From assembly GCF_000425465.1 (NCBI RefSeq), contig NZ_AUDM01000003.1, forward strand, positions 1 to 64,000: a stretch of DNA of 64,000 bases, written 5' to 3'. Both the position numbers and the translations under genes were made by a program. Of this stretch, positions 9,630 through 18,144 are shown piece after piece. This DNA comes from Flavobacterium filum DSM 17961. Lineage in GTDB: Bacteria; Bacteroidota; Bacteroidia; Flavobacteriales; Flavobacteriaceae. Each line of letters opens with the position of its first letter. Position 1 is the stretch's first letter. Below the pieces are notes generated by a model. That model was not told the origin of the DNA, did no database searches, and saw only the letters and a program-made list of their open reading frames with translations.

Positions 9630-9953
9630 ATGTATCAAAATAGTTACTACAAAAATTGGTATGCAATGACAGATGCCGCTGTTGTTCGATCGCTTTGTTC
9701 TAGTTTGAAACAAATGCGACTAAACAAAAACATCTCTCAAGAAGAACTTGCTGAACAATGTGGTTTAAGCCGAATTACCATCAGTCGTATGGAATCCGGG
9801 AAAGCTATCAATTTGTTAACCATGGTGCAAGTAATGCGTGCGTTGGGAAAACTAGACCTATTTAATTACCTCAACGAAGAACCGGAAATTAGTCCGCTAC
9901 AAGTGATGGAAGAACGTTCAAAATACCGTAAGAAAGCTTCTCCCTCTAAATAA
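9630..9953 (+). CDS. hipB: HipB-like XRE-family antitoxin
   Basis: The 107-residue protein has a Cro/C1-type helix-turn-helix at about residues 20-80: a Leu-Lys-Gln-Met-Arg helix, then ISQEELAEQCGLSRITISRMESG. A basic Ser-Lys-Tyr-Arg-Lys-Lys tail follows. Its ORF ends 2 bp before hipA, the standard hipBA layout, in which HipB binds HipA and represses the operon. I kept the ATG at 9630; an internal ATG at residue 13 would also retain the whole helix-turn-helix. Confidence 0.88.
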   Translation: MYQNSYYKNWYAMTDAAVVRSLCSSLKQMRLNKNISQEELAEQCGLSRITISRMESGKAINLLTMVQVMRALGKLDLFNYLNEEPEISPLQVMEERSKYRKKASPSK

Positions 9954-9955
9954 AT

Positions 9956-11245
9956 ATGAATACTGTTGCTTCTATAAAAATTTGGGATCGCAAAGTTGGT
10001 GCGGTGCTATGGGACGAATCTAAAAATGTTGGTGTTTTTGAATTTGATAAAAATTTTATTGACTCCGGTTTAGATTTATCGCCCATTACACTTCCATTGT
10101 CTGAAGCGAGCAAAGGACGACGTGTTTTTTCATTTCCCTTTTTAAATTTTGAAACGTTCAAAGGGTTGCCTGGTTTATTGGCAGATAGTTTGCCGGACAA
10201 ATTTGGAAATCAGGTTATCGATGCGTGGTTGGCTCAACAAGGTCGGTCGGCACAAAGCTTCAACCCGGTTGATCGACTTTGTTATATTGGCAAACGCGGT
10301 ATGGGAGCATTAGAATTTGAACCTGAATCCGGCTCATCAACCATCCCATCAAATAAATTAGAAATAAACGCTTTAGTTGAATTTGCTAAAGAAGTTTTGG
10401 CGGAACGAGCTTCGTTTCAAACCAATTTGAAAGACGAAAAAGGGTTTTCAGATATTCTTCAAGTGGGAAGTTCTGCCGGTGGAGCTCGTGCAAAAGCCAT
10501 CATTGCCTACAATCAAAAAACAGGCGAAGTTCGCTCCGGTCAAATTGATGGATTAGATGGTTTTGATTATTGGTTAATAAAATTTGACGGCGTGACCAAT
10601 CATCAATTGGGCGACCCAAAAGGCTATGGCAACATTGAATATGCTTATTATTTGATGGCAACCGCTGCCGGAATCAACATGATGGAAAGCGAATTAAAAA
10701 TTGAAAATCAGCGAGCTCATTTTATGACGAAGCGTTTTGATCGCGTGAACAACCAAAAAATGCACATGCAAACGTTGTGTGGTTTGGCACATTTTGATTA
10801 TAATATGCCGGGTTCGTATTCGTATGAACAAGCTTTGATGGTGATGCGAGAAATGCAATTGCCCTATCCTGACATGGAAGAATTATTTAGAAGAATGGTT
10901 TTTAATGTGATGGCGAGAAATCAAGATGATCACACCAAAAATATTTCATTTTTGATGAATTCGGAAGGGAAATGGTCGCTTTCGCCAGCTTATGATGTGA
11001 CTTTTGCTTTCAATCCGTCTAATTTTTGGTTAAAAGCTCACCAAATGACGGTTAATGGAAAAAAAGAAAATATCGAGTTGAACGATGTTTTATCGCTAGC
11101 CAAAAACGTCAACATCAAAAAGCCACAACAAATTATTGATGAATGTCGGGAAGCCATTTTAAAATGGGATGAATTTGCCGAAAAAGCAATCATTCCTTCG
11201 GCTCAACAAAAAGAAATAAAAAGCTTATTTAATTTATTAATGTAA
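9956..11245 (+). CDS. hipA: HipA-like serine/threonine kinase toxin
   Basis: The 429-residue protein has a HipA N-terminal subdomain 1 (about 1-110, with GLPGLLADSLPD) and a HipA-like kinase core: a Gly-rich GSSAGGARAKA loop near residue 170, the catalytic NQDDHTKN near 322-329 with the probable catalytic Asp at 324, and SPAYDVTF for the DFG-like metal site. In the family, HipA phosphorylates glutamyl-tRNA synthetase or related targets to stop growth. All core motifs are intact, so it is probably active, but the target cannot be inferred. A strong hairpin follows the stop. Confidence 0.93.
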   Translation: MNTVASIKIWDRKVGAVLWDESKNVGVFEFDKNFIDSGLDLSPITLPLSEASKGRRVFSFPFLNFETFKGLPGLLADSLPDKFGNQVIDAWLAQQGRSAQSFNPVDRLCYIGKRGMGALEFEPESGSSTIPSNKLEINALVEFAKEVLAERASFQTNLKDEKGFSDILQVGSSAGGARAKAIIAYNQKTGEVRSGQIDGLDGFDYWLIKFDGVTNHQLGDPKGYGNIEYAYYLMATAAGINMMESELKIENQRAHFMTKRFDRVNNQKMHMQTLCGLAHFDYNMPGSYSYEQALMVMREMQLPYPDMEELFRRMVFNVMARNQDDHTKNISFLMNSEGKWSLSPAYDVTFAFNPSNFWLKAHQMTVNGKKENIELNDVLSLAKNVNIKKPQQIIDECREAILKWDEFAEKAIIPSAQQKEIKSLFNLLM

Positions 11246-11252
11246 CTTTATT

Positions 11253-11287
11253 GCTTCATTAATGCTTTAAATAAGCAATAATGAAGC
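11253..11287. terminator. Hairpin between convergent hipA and rsmI
   Basis: Two 14-nt arms (11253-11266 and 11274-11287) pair with one mismatch around a 7-nt loop. A clear T-run is lacking, so it may act as a bidirectional structural stop. The left arm begins GCTTCATTAATG, identical to the sequence overlapping the hipB operator. Confidence 0.55.
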
Positions 11288-11301
11288 TTATTTGTTACAA
11301 T

Positions 11302-11979
11302 TTATTTTGATGATTTTCCGCCAACTACTACCACAATTTCACCTTTGGCGGGTTTAGCTTCAAAATGTTTTAAAACGTCAGCGGCCGTTCCGCGAACGGT
11401 TTCTTCGTGCAATTTTGATAATTCTCTGGAAACGGAAACTTGTCTTTCTGCTCCAAAATACTGCACAAATTCGGCTAACGTTTTGTTCAATTTGTGTGGC
11501 GAAACATAGAAAATCATCGTTCTAGTTTCTTCAGCTAAAGCTAAAAAACGAGTTTGTCTTCCTTTTTTATCGGGCAAAAAACCTTCGAACACAAATTTAT
11601 CATTTGGCAAGCCACTGTTCACTAATGCGGGAACAAAAGCAGTTGCTCCAGGCAAACATTCTACTTCAATATTGTTTTCCACACAAGCTCGCGTGAGCAA
11701 AAATCCCGGATCGGAAATGGCTGGCGTTCCGGCATCGGAAATTAAAGCAATGGTTTCTCCGGCTTGCAAACGTTTAATCAAACCTTCCACGGTTTTGTGT
11801 TCGTTATGCATGTGGTGACTTTGCATGTGCGTTCCTATCTCGAAATGCTTCAACAATTTTCCGCTGTTTCGAGTGTCTTCGGCTAAGATGCAATCTACTT
11901 CTTTGAGCACTTTGATGGCTCTGAAAGTCATGTCTTCTAGGTTGCCGATGGGTGTGGGAACGATGTAGAGTTTGCTCAT
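11302..11979 (-). CDS. rsmI: 16S rRNA (cytidine(1402)-2'-O)-methyltransferase RsmI
   Basis: RsmI (225 residues) 2'-O-methylates C1402 of 16S rRNA using S-adenosylmethionine. The tetrapyrrole-methylase fold signature is clear: LYIVPTPIGNLEDMTFRAI at the N terminus, LAEDTRNSGKLL, the Gly-rich ISDAGTPAISDPG near residue 85, and CLPGATAFVPALV. It is shorter than the ~280-residue E. coli protein, as is usual when the extra C-terminal domain is absent. It is convergent with hipA and downstream of the acidic unknown gene on the same strand. Confidence 0.94.
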   Translation of the reverse strand: MSKLYIVPTPIGNLEDMTFRAIKVLKEVDCILAEDTRNSGKLLKHFEIGTHMQSHHMHNEHKTVEGLIKRLQAGETIALISDAGTPAISDPGFLLTRACVENNIEVECLPGATAFVPALVNSGLPNDKFVFEGFLPDKKGRQTRFLALAEETRTMIFYVSPHKLNKTLAEFVQYFGAERQVSVSRELSKLHEETVRGTAADVLKHFEAKPAKGEIVVVVGGKSSK

Positions 11980-12049
11980 GGTAAAGTTTTAAAAAATCAA
12001 ATAATGAGATCTCTCCTTCGTCGAGATGACAAAATCGGGGAGAAAATGT

Positions 12050-13015
12050 TTATACAAACTTCTTCTCCACCAAATTCATAAAACGATCCGCGTATTCTTC
12101 TTTTCCTTCCCAATTATTGTAATCAGGTTTCACCATATCTACAATAAATTGTTGCACTTCTTCAAACGAATCATAGGTGCTGATTTGTGAAATTACACGG
12201 TTAAAATCTTCGTTGCTTCCGCCAAATAAATGTTTTACAAACGCAATTCTGTCATTCAAACCAATATTGATTCCTTTGATTAAGGTATCGTTTAAGGAAG
12301 ATATTTTGTGTTCGGTTTTTACTGTAAAGGTTTCCGTTTTGGTTTCGATTTTAACCTCCGGAATGATGGTTTCTTCTACTTTTTCAAATGAAATTTCGGT
12401 TACTTTTTCCACTTCTTGCGGAACATCATTCACTTTTACAAATTCCGGTTCTTTATAATCTGTTCCCAGTAAATCTTCAAATGAAATTTGTTTTTGTTCC
12501 ATTTTAGCAACCGGTTTTTCTTCTTCTTCTGTTGCTAATTCAAATAACGGACTAAAAACAGACACTTCTTTTTCTTCTTTTGTTTCTTCTTGAACGGGTT
12601 CTTCTTCTTGCGTTTTAGCTATGATTTCTTCAACAAAAACTTCTTCTTTCACTTCATCTTCCGCTACAACTTCCTCTTCTTCCTCAATTATTTCTTTTTC
12701 AATTGTTTCTTCAGCAACGACTTCTTGAATAGGTTCTTCTTCAACAGTTTCAGCTTGAACTTCTACCTTTACTTCCTCTTCTTTTACAACAATTTCAGGC
12801 TGAGCAGGAACTTCGGCAAAGAGTTTTTCTTCTAACTTTTCTTCCGAAATTTCATCTTTCAACACATTGATATTTTCTTCATAAAACCGAAGAACCGCTA
12901 ATTTTTCATATAATTTTTGAGCTTCCTGATGCAATTGAACGACATCTTCTTTTCCTTTTAATTTTAAAACACGGTGTGCAATACTAATTAAATCTGCTTC
13001 TAACTTTTTCTTCAT
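12050..13015 (-). CDS. Conserved acidic protein of unknown function, Glu-rich middle
   Basis: I chose the ATG at 13015 (start Met-Lys-Lys-Lys-Leu-Glu-Ala-Asp), giving 321 residues; the frame is open 20 codons further but the extra stretch looks non-coding. Residues 1-70 are predicted helical, 80-240 are a low-complexity Glu/Val-rich linker, and about 255-321 form a compact basic/aromatic domain containing LNDRIAFVKHLFGG and a DYNNWEG segment. No signal peptide or membrane segment is seen. The layout of two folded ends with a long acidic linker suggests a cytoplasmic scaffold, but I do not recognise a function. Confidence 0.75.
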   Translation of the reverse strand: MKKKLEADLISIAHRVLKLKGKEDVVQLHQEAQKLYEKLAVLRFYEENINVLKDEISEEKLEEKLFAEVPAQPEIVVKEEEVKVEVQAETVEEEPIQEVVAEETIEKEIIEEEEEVVAEDEVKEEVFVEEIIAKTQEEEPVQEETKEEKEVSVFSPLFELATEEEEKPVAKMEQKQISFEDLLGTDYKEPEFVKVNDVPQEVEKVTEISFEKVEETIIPEVKIETKTETFTVKTEHKISSLNDTLIKGINIGLNDRIAFVKHLFGGSNEDFNRVISQISTYDSFEEVQQFIVDMVKPDYNNWEGKEEYADRFMNLVEKKFV

Positions 13016-13117
13016 AACTTTTACAATTATATTGAATTTAGCGAATGGAATTTTATAAATTTGTTTCTGATACAAAATAACATAAAATATGTTATTCTTT
13101 AGCTAGAAAAGTAGAAA

Positions 13118-13738
13118 ATGTTTCTTGAAAATACCGTAAATCATAAAGAACAATTTGGCTGGATTGAAGTAATCTGCGGTTCAATGTTCTCGGGAAAGAC
13201 CGAAGAACTGATTCGCAGACTCAAAAGAGCTCAGTTTGCCAAACAAAAAGTGGAGATTTTTAAACCGGCCATCGATACGCGTTATCACGATGAAATGGTG
13301 GTTTCACACGATTCAAATGAAATTCGTTCTACACCTGTTCCGGCTGCAGCCAATATTCGTATTTTGGCTCAAGGTTGTGATGTGGTGGGTATTGATGAAG
13401 CTCAATTTTTTGACGATGAAATTGTTGCCATTTGTAATGATTTAGCCAATTCAGGCATTCGGGTAATTGTAGCCGGATTGGATATGGATTTTAAAGGCAA
13501 CCCTTTTGGCCCAATGCCTGCTTTGATGGCAACAGCCGAATATGTCACCAAAGTGCACGCCGTTTGCACTCGAACCGGAAATTTAGCCAATTACAGTTTC
13601 AGAAAAGCTGACAATGATAAATTAGTTATGCTAGGCGAAACCGAAGAATATGAACCGTTAAGCAGAGCCGCTTACTATCATGCTATGCGTGAACAAGCCG
13701 AACACAAAATTGAAGCGGAAAACAAATCAAAAACCTAA
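13118..13738 (+). CDS. tdk: Thymidine kinase (TK1-like)
   Basis: This 206-residue enzyme phosphorylates thymidine to dTMP with ATP in the salvage pathway. It has the P-loop GSMFSGKT (residues 21-28), the Walker B-like DEAQFF near 93-98 and the lasso-region [13 protein letters not shown]1-type enzymes usually bind zinc through four cysteines in the lasso; here only one of the first pair remains, and the C-terminal pair is replaced ([11 protein letters not shown]), so the structural zinc site seems to be lost. The murF-alr gene begins 3 bp after its stop and is surely cotranscribed. Confidence 0.93.
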   Translation: MFLENTVNHKEQFGWIEVICGSMFSGKTEELIRRLKRAQFAKQKVEIFKPAIDTRYHDEMVVSHDSNEIRSTPVPAAANIRILAQGCDVVGIDEAQFFDDEIVAICNDLANSGIRVIVAGLDMDFKGNPFGPMPALMATAEYVTKVHAVCTRTGNLANYSFRKADNDKLVMLGETEEYEPLSRAAYYHAMREQAEHKIEAENKSKT

Positions 13739-13741
13739 GCC

Positions 13742-16183
13742 GTGAGTCTCGTTGTCAACGATATTATCCCTCAACTTCAAGCTGAATTTTTCGGAAATCA
13801 TCCTGATAACAGTATTCAAAACGTTTCCATCGACAGCCGTTCGTTGCAAAACAATACTTATACCTTGTTTTTTTGCTTGATTGGACCGAATAATAACGGA
13901 CACGCTTATATTAATGAACTCATTGAAAAAGGTGTTTGTAATTTTGTGGTTTCTGAAAATGTAGAAGTTATTGAAGGTGTCAATTTTCTGAAAGTGGAAA
14001 ACACCTTGCTTGCTCTTCAACAATTCGCGGCATTTTATCGAAAAAAATTCAGTTTCCCCATCATTGGCATTACCGGAAGTAACGGAAAAACCATCGTAAA
14101 AGAATGGCTCAATTTTTTATTGAGTCCCGATTATAATATCATCCGAAGTCCAAAAAGTTATAATTCACAAGTTGGTGTGCCGCTTTCTGTGATTGGGATT
14201 AACGAACAACATAATTTAGGCATTTTTGAAGCAGGAATTTCCACTGTAAACGAAATGCAATTTCTTGAACCAATCATTCAACCCACCATTGGAATTCTAA
14301 CCAATATTGGTTCTGCTCACGATGAAGGTTTTGAGAATTTGGGTCAGAAAATCAAAGAAAAATTAAAACTTTTTCCTAATGTAGAAGTACTGATTTACAA
14401 CAAAAATAAATCAATTGACGCTTTTTTAAATCCAAACATCAAAACGTTTTCTTGGAGTTCGAGTGATCAATCTGCCGATGTGTTGGTTCATCATAAAACC
14501 ACGAACGACAAAACGTGTTTGAATGTAACCTATAACAAAACGTGTTTTAAAATCAACATTCCCTTTTCGGATGAGGCTTCTATTGAAAATGTGATTCAGT
14601 GTTTAATGGTCATGTTTTATTTTAAGTATGATTTAGATACCATCCAAAATAGATTGTCGCTTTTATATCCAATCGAAATGCGATTAAAAGTGAAAAAAGG
14701 CATCAACAATACCACCATTATCGACGATAGTTATAGTTCCGATTTTCAATCACTAAAAATCGCATTGGATTTTTTGGAAAATCAAAAACAACACCATAAA
14801 AAAACACTGATTTTATCGGATATTTTTCAAAGTGGATTACAAAATGATGAGTTGTATTCACGCGTTTCTCAAATGGTTATTTCCAACAAAATCAGTCGTG
14901 TAATTGGTGTGGGCGAAACCATTTCAAACTATAAAAATAAATTTCTAAACGGAATTACCTTTGCCACTCAAGCCGAATTTCTAGCTCATTTTGAAAGTTT
15001 GAATTTTGAAAATGAAACGATTCTCATCAAAGGAGCACGAAGTTTTCATTTTGAAGAAATTGTTTCGTTGTTAGAAGAAAAAACACACGAAACCGTTTTG
15101 GAAATTAACCTCAACGCCATTTCACATAATTTGAATTTTTACAAAGCTAAACTTAAACCTGAAACCAAAATTATGGTGATGGTCAAAGCATTTGGCTATG
15201 GAAATGGCGGACTGGAAATTGCCAAATTGCTAGAATACCACAAAGTAGATTATTTAGGTGTGGCTTTCGCCGACGAGGGAATTGCTCTCAAAAGCAACGG
15301 AATTCAATTACCGATTATGGTTTTGAATCCTGAATCAACTAGTTTTGAAGCCATTATTCAGCATCAATTGGAACCCGAAATTTATAGTTTGAAAGGATTA
15401 AATGCCTTTTTAAAAATTGCTAAACAAAAGCATTTGAAGCATTTTCCCATTCATCTAAAAATTGATACCGGAATGCATCGATTGGGTTTTGAAGAATTGC
15501 ATTTGGAAGAATTAATTTCGATTCTAAAAAACTGCAAAACCGTTCAAGTAAAAAGTATTTTATCGCACATGGCAACGAGCGATGATTTAGCACACAACGA
15601 TTTTGCTTTGGAACAAATTGAAAAATTCAACCGTATTTCTACTCATATAAGTACGGCATTAGAAATTAATCCGATTCGGCATATTCTGAACACTTCGGGA
15701 ATTTCAAATTATCCGCAAGCACAATTCGACATGGTTCGATTGGGAATTGGTTTATATGGCATTTCAAACGATGCCAACGAGCAAAAGTTTTTGGAAAATG
15801 TGGGGACTTTAAAATCCATTATTTCCCAAGTAAGAACCATTCAAGCCGGAGAAAGCGTGGGTTACGGCCGACGATTTGTTGCCGAAAAAGAAACCCGAAT
15901 TGCAACCATTCCAATTGGTTATGCCGACGGAATCAGAAGAAGTTGGGGCAACGGACTCGGTTTTGTAATGATTAATAACCAAAAAGCAATGATTGTTGGC
16001 AGTGTTTGTATGGATATGTTGATGGTGGATGTCACTACAATTCCGTGTATCGAAGGAAATGAAGTGATTGTTTTGGGCGAAAATCCTTCTGCAACGTTAA
16101 TGGCCAATCAGTTGAATACTATTCCGTATGAAATTCTGACCGGAATTTCACAACGCGTGAAGCGAATTTTCTACAGAGAGTAA
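13742..16183 (+). CDS. Bifunctional MurF (D-Ala-D-Ala adding enzyme) - alanine racemase fusion
   Basis: This 813-residue protein begins with GTG. Residues 1 to about 445 are MurF: the ATP loop ITGSNGKT near 110, a DDSYSS segment and ILSDIFQSG. MurF adds D-Ala-D-Ala to UDP-MurNAc-tripeptide. Residues from about 450 are alanine racemase: VMVKAFGYGNG carries the PLP lysine, followed by HLKIDTGMHRLGF, SVGYGRRF with the catalytic Tyr, and SVCMDMLMVDVT. PLP-dependent racemisation of L-Ala supplies the dipeptide consumed by the first half. The fusion is known in Bacteroidota. It lies directly after tdk and before mscL. Confidence 0.96.
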   Translation: MSLVVNDIIPQLQAEFFGNHPDNSIQNVSIDSRSLQNNTYTLFFCLIGPNNNGHAYINELIEKGVCNFVVSENVEVIEGVNFLKVENTLLALQQFAAFYRKKFSFPIIGITGSNGKTIVKEWLNFLLSPDYNIIRSPKSYNSQVGVPLSVIGINEQHNLGIFEAGISTVNEMQFLEPIIQPTIGILTNIGSAHDEGFENLGQKIKEKLKLFPNVEVLIYNKNKSIDAFLNPNIKTFSWSSSDQSADVLVHHKTTNDKTCLNVTYNKTCFKINIPFSDEASIENVIQCLMVMFYFKYDLDTIQNRLSLLYPIEMRLKVKKGINNTTIIDDSYSSDFQSLKIALDFLENQKQHHKKTLILSDIFQSGLQNDELYSRVSQMVISNKISRVIGVGETISNYKNKFLNGITFATQAEFLAHFESLNFENETILIKGARSFHFEEIVSLLEEKTHETVLEINLNAISHNLNFYKAKLKPETKIMVMVKAFGYGNGGLEIAKLLEYHKVDYLGVAFADEGIALKSNGIQLPIMVLNPESTSFEAIIQHQLEPEIYSLKGLNAFLKIAKQKHLKHFPIHLKIDTGMHRLGFEELHLEELISILKNCKTVQVKSILSHMATSDDLAHNDFALEQIEKFNRISTHISTALEINPIRHILNTSGISNYPQAQFDMVRLGIGLYGISNDANEQKFLENVGTLKSIISQVRTIQAGESVGYGRRFVAEKETRIATIPIGYADGIRRSWGNGLGFVMINNQKAMIVGSVCMDMLMVDVTTIPCIEGNEVIVLGENPSATLMANQLNTIPYEILTGISQRVKRIFYRE

Positions 16184-16187
16184 TTTT

Positions 16188-16221
16188 TTTGTTGTATGTG
16201 TTAAAATTTTAACTAACTTCG
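16188..16221 (+). promoter_or_regulatory. Candidate mscL promoter
   Basis: A TTTG/TTG cluster (16188-16194) and TAACTTCG (16214-16221, one mismatch to TAnnTTTG) are spaced by 19-22 bp, as in Bacteroidota promoters. The mscL ATG follows at 16250. Confidence 0.45.
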
Positions 16222-16249
16222 TTTTAACAAAACTTTAAAAACTAAAATT

Positions 16250-16657
16250 ATGTTGAAAGAATTTAAGAATTTTATCATGACCGGCAATGTTATTGAATTT
16301 GCCGTTGCAGTAATTATGGCGGGTGCTGTAGGTGCTGTAGTGAATGGATTTGTAAATGATATTGTAATGCCAGTTGTTGGGATGCTTACAGGTGGCGTTG
16401 ATTTTTCAGAAATGAAAATCGTTTTACAGGCTGCAGTAGCAGAATCAGAAGGCGTTGCTGCCGTACCGGAAGTAGCCATTCGTTGGGGAGCTTGGGTAAA
16501 TACCTTAGTGAACTTGGTAATTGTAGGTTTTGTAATGTTTATCATCATTAAAGGTTACAACAAAATGAGAAAGCCAAAAGAAGAAGCACCAGCACCTCCG
16601 GCAGGACCAACACAAGAAGAATTATTGGCTGAAATCAGAGATTTATTGAAAAAATAG
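16250..16657 (+). CDS. mscL: Large-conductance mechanosensitive channel MscL
   Basis: MscL (135 residues) is the pentameric inner-membrane channel that opens under membrane tension to release osmolytes during hypo-osmotic shock. The N-terminal amphipathic helix (LKEFKNFIMTGNVIEFAVA), TM1 with the small-residue packing AVIMAGAVGAVVNGFVND, a periplasmic loop and TM2 (LVNLVIVGFVMFIII) followed by the charged helix NKMRKP are in the family order. A Pro/Ala-rich hinge and a short C-terminal helix end the protein, giving the normal length. A strong terminator follows. Confidence 0.97.
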   Translation: MLKEFKNFIMTGNVIEFAVAVIMAGAVGAVVNGFVNDIVMPVVGMLTGGVDFSEMKIVLQAAVAESEGVAAVPEVAIRWGAWVNTLVNLVIVGFVMFIIIKGYNKMRKPKEEAPAPPAGPTQEELLAEIRDLLKK

Positions 16658-16687
16658 TCGTTCCGCTACACTATATATTCTAACTAA

Positions 16688-16715
16688 ACCCCGACTTGTT
16701 CGGGGTCTTTTTTTT
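16688..16715 (+). terminator. Rho-independent terminator of mscL
   Basis: ACCCCGA (16688-16694), a 5-nt loop and TCGGGGT (16700-16706) form a perfect stem followed by CTTTTTTTTT. Confidence 0.9.
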
Positions 16716-16984
16716 GTATCCACGAATTACAAAAAATAATATTGTTCAAAACTGTTTACTGTTATTTCAAAATTTTACTTTAACTTTTAATAGCCACGAA
16801 TTGCACGAATTTGCACAAATTAATTCGTGTAAATTAGTGTAATTCGTGGCGAAACATTAATTTAAAATAATAAAATTCGTGCAAAAACAAAAAAATTGTG
16901 TTCAAACAATAAATTCTATTTTAGTATCTATTTTACAAAAAACCAAAATTTTGTGAAACAGACTTTTTTCACCTTAATATTCTA
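16716..16984. other. Gene-free stretch between mscL and asd
   Basis: No credible ORF is present. It is A+T-rich and holds the inverted repeat at 16793-16850 plus stray fragments of the same sequence on both sides (CCACGAATTAC near 16720, ATTCGTGCAAA near 16875), and then the asd promoter. Confidence 0.6.
16793..16850. repeat. 58-bp imperfect inverted repeat
   Basis: The arms start GCCACGAATTGCAC and end GTGTAATTCGTGGC, pairing almost throughout around an AAATTAATT-like centre. I recognise this style of sequence as a dispersed intergenic repeat in flavobacterial genomes. Its function is unknown; it could fold in RNA or act as a transposable palindromic unit. Confidence 0.65.
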
Positions 16985-16992
16985 TACTTTTG
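16985..16992 (+). promoter_or_regulatory. Candidate -7 element of asd
   Basis: TACTTTTG matches TAnnTTTG, with the asd ATG 25 nt further on at 17017. It overlaps an in-frame upstream start codon, which argues for the downstream ATG. Confidence 0.55.
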
Positions 16993-17016
16993 CATTTTAA
17001 ATCTAAAAATTCACAC

Positions 17017-18006
17017 ATGAGAGTTGCAGTTGTTGGTGCTACCGGAATGGTTGGCAAAGTTATGCTTCAAGTTTTAGCGGAGAGAAATTTTCCGATTACG
17101 GAATTAATTCCGGTTGCTTCGGAAAAGTCGGTTGGAAAAGAAATTGAATTCAAAGGAAATAATTACAAGGTCGTTGGATTGCAAACCGCCGTTGAAATGT
17201 GTCCGGACATTGCGTTATTTTCTGCCGGAGGAGAAACTTCCTTGGCTTGGGCTCCCAAATTTGCTGAAGCCGGTACAACCGTAATTGACAATTCTTCCGC
17301 TTGGCGAATGGATCCAACCAAAAAATTAGTGGTTCCTGAAATCAATGCTTCTGAATTGACCAAAGACGATAAAATCATTGCGAATCCTAACTGTTCAACG
17401 ATTCAAATGGTGATGGTTCTAAATCCATTACATAAAAAATACAACGTGAAACGAGTAATTGTTTCCACGTATCAATCCATTACCGGAACGGGTGTAAAAG
17501 CAGTGCAACAATTGGAAAATGAATATGCCGGAGTGAAAGGCGAAATGGCGTATCCGTACCCAATACACCGAAATGCCATTCCGCAATGTGATGTGTTTGA
17601 AGACAACGGCTACACCAAAGAAGAAATGAAATTGGTTCGTGAAACGCAAAAAATTATGGGCGATAGAAGCATTGCCGTAACAGCAACTGCCATCCGAATT
17701 CCGGTTGTTGGCGGACACAGTGAAGCCGTAAATGTTGAATTTTCAAATGATTTTGATGTGAATGAAGTGCGTGCACTTTTACACAACACAGCAGGCGTTA
17801 CCGTTCAGGATAATTTAGACACCAAAACCTATCCAATGCCCATTTATGCTCAAGGAAAAGATGATGTTTTTGTGGGTAGAATTCGCCGTGATGAAAGTCA
17901 GCCCAATACATTAAATATGTGGATTGTAGCGGATAATTTACGCAAAGGTGCAGCAACAAATACAGTGCAAATTGCGGAGTATTTGGTGGTAAATAAATTA
18001 GTGTAA
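17017..18006 (+). CDS. asd: Aspartate-semialdehyde dehydrogenase
   Basis: The 329-residue enzyme reduces aspartyl phosphate to aspartate semialdehyde with NADPH, feeding lysine/diaminopimelate, threonine and methionine synthesis. It has the Rossmann motif VAVVGATGMVGK at residue 3 onward, the active-site PNCSTIQM with the catalytic Cys near 126, and GGHSEAVNVEF with the acid-base His. I chose the ATG at 17017 because the frame's earlier start overlaps the promoter and family members begin right before the Rossmann motif. A terminator follows its stop. Confidence 0.96.
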   Translation: MRVAVVGATGMVGKVMLQVLAERNFPITELIPVASEKSVGKEIEFKGNNYKVVGLQTAVEMCPDIALFSAGGETSLAWAPKFAEAGTTVIDNSSAWRMDPTKKLVVPEINASELTKDDKIIANPNCSTIQMVMVLNPLHKKYNVKRVIVSTYQSITGTGVKAVQQLENEYAGVKGEMAYPYPIHRNAIPQCDVFEDNGYTKEEMKLVRETQKIMGDRSIAVTATAIRIPVVGGHSEAVNVEFSNDFDVNEVRALLHNTAGVTVQDNLDTKTYPMPIYAQGKDDVFVGRIRRDESQPNTLNMWIVADNLRKGAATNTVQIAEYLVVNKLV

Positions 18007-18019
18007 GATAATTTATTAT

Positions 18020-18116
18020 AGTAAGAAGCTCCTTTTTAGGGGCTTTTTTTGTTTGTTGTTTTACAAGAAATCTTGATATTATTAAGATGTTGCCGAATTT
18101 TTATTATTTTTAATTA
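18020..18116. repeat. Direct repeat, left copy, containing the asd terminator
   Basis: Positions 18020-18092 are identical to 18683-18755 (73 of 73), and similarity continues to about 18116 with a few changes. The two copies bracket the toxin-antitoxin pair exactly. Confidence 0.93.
18026..18050 (+). terminator. Rho-independent terminator after asd
   Basis: AGCTCCT and AGGGGCT pair with one G-T wobble around TTTT, followed by a T-run. Confidence 0.85.
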
Positions 18117-18144
18117 AATTTGTTAATCATAAACATTTGAAAAT

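Noticed and set aside
11995-12045. GAGATCTCTCC...CGTCGAGATGAC stretch between rsmI and the acidic protein gene
   Set aside because: It looks like a fragment of a dispersed flavobacterial repeat, but I cannot show copies within the window, so it is not called as a repeat.
12590-12835. Phe/Asn-rich plus-strand ORF of 81 codons
   Set aside because: It is the reverse reading of the Glu-rich linker of the acidic protein; the composition is a by-product of GAA/GAG-rich codons.
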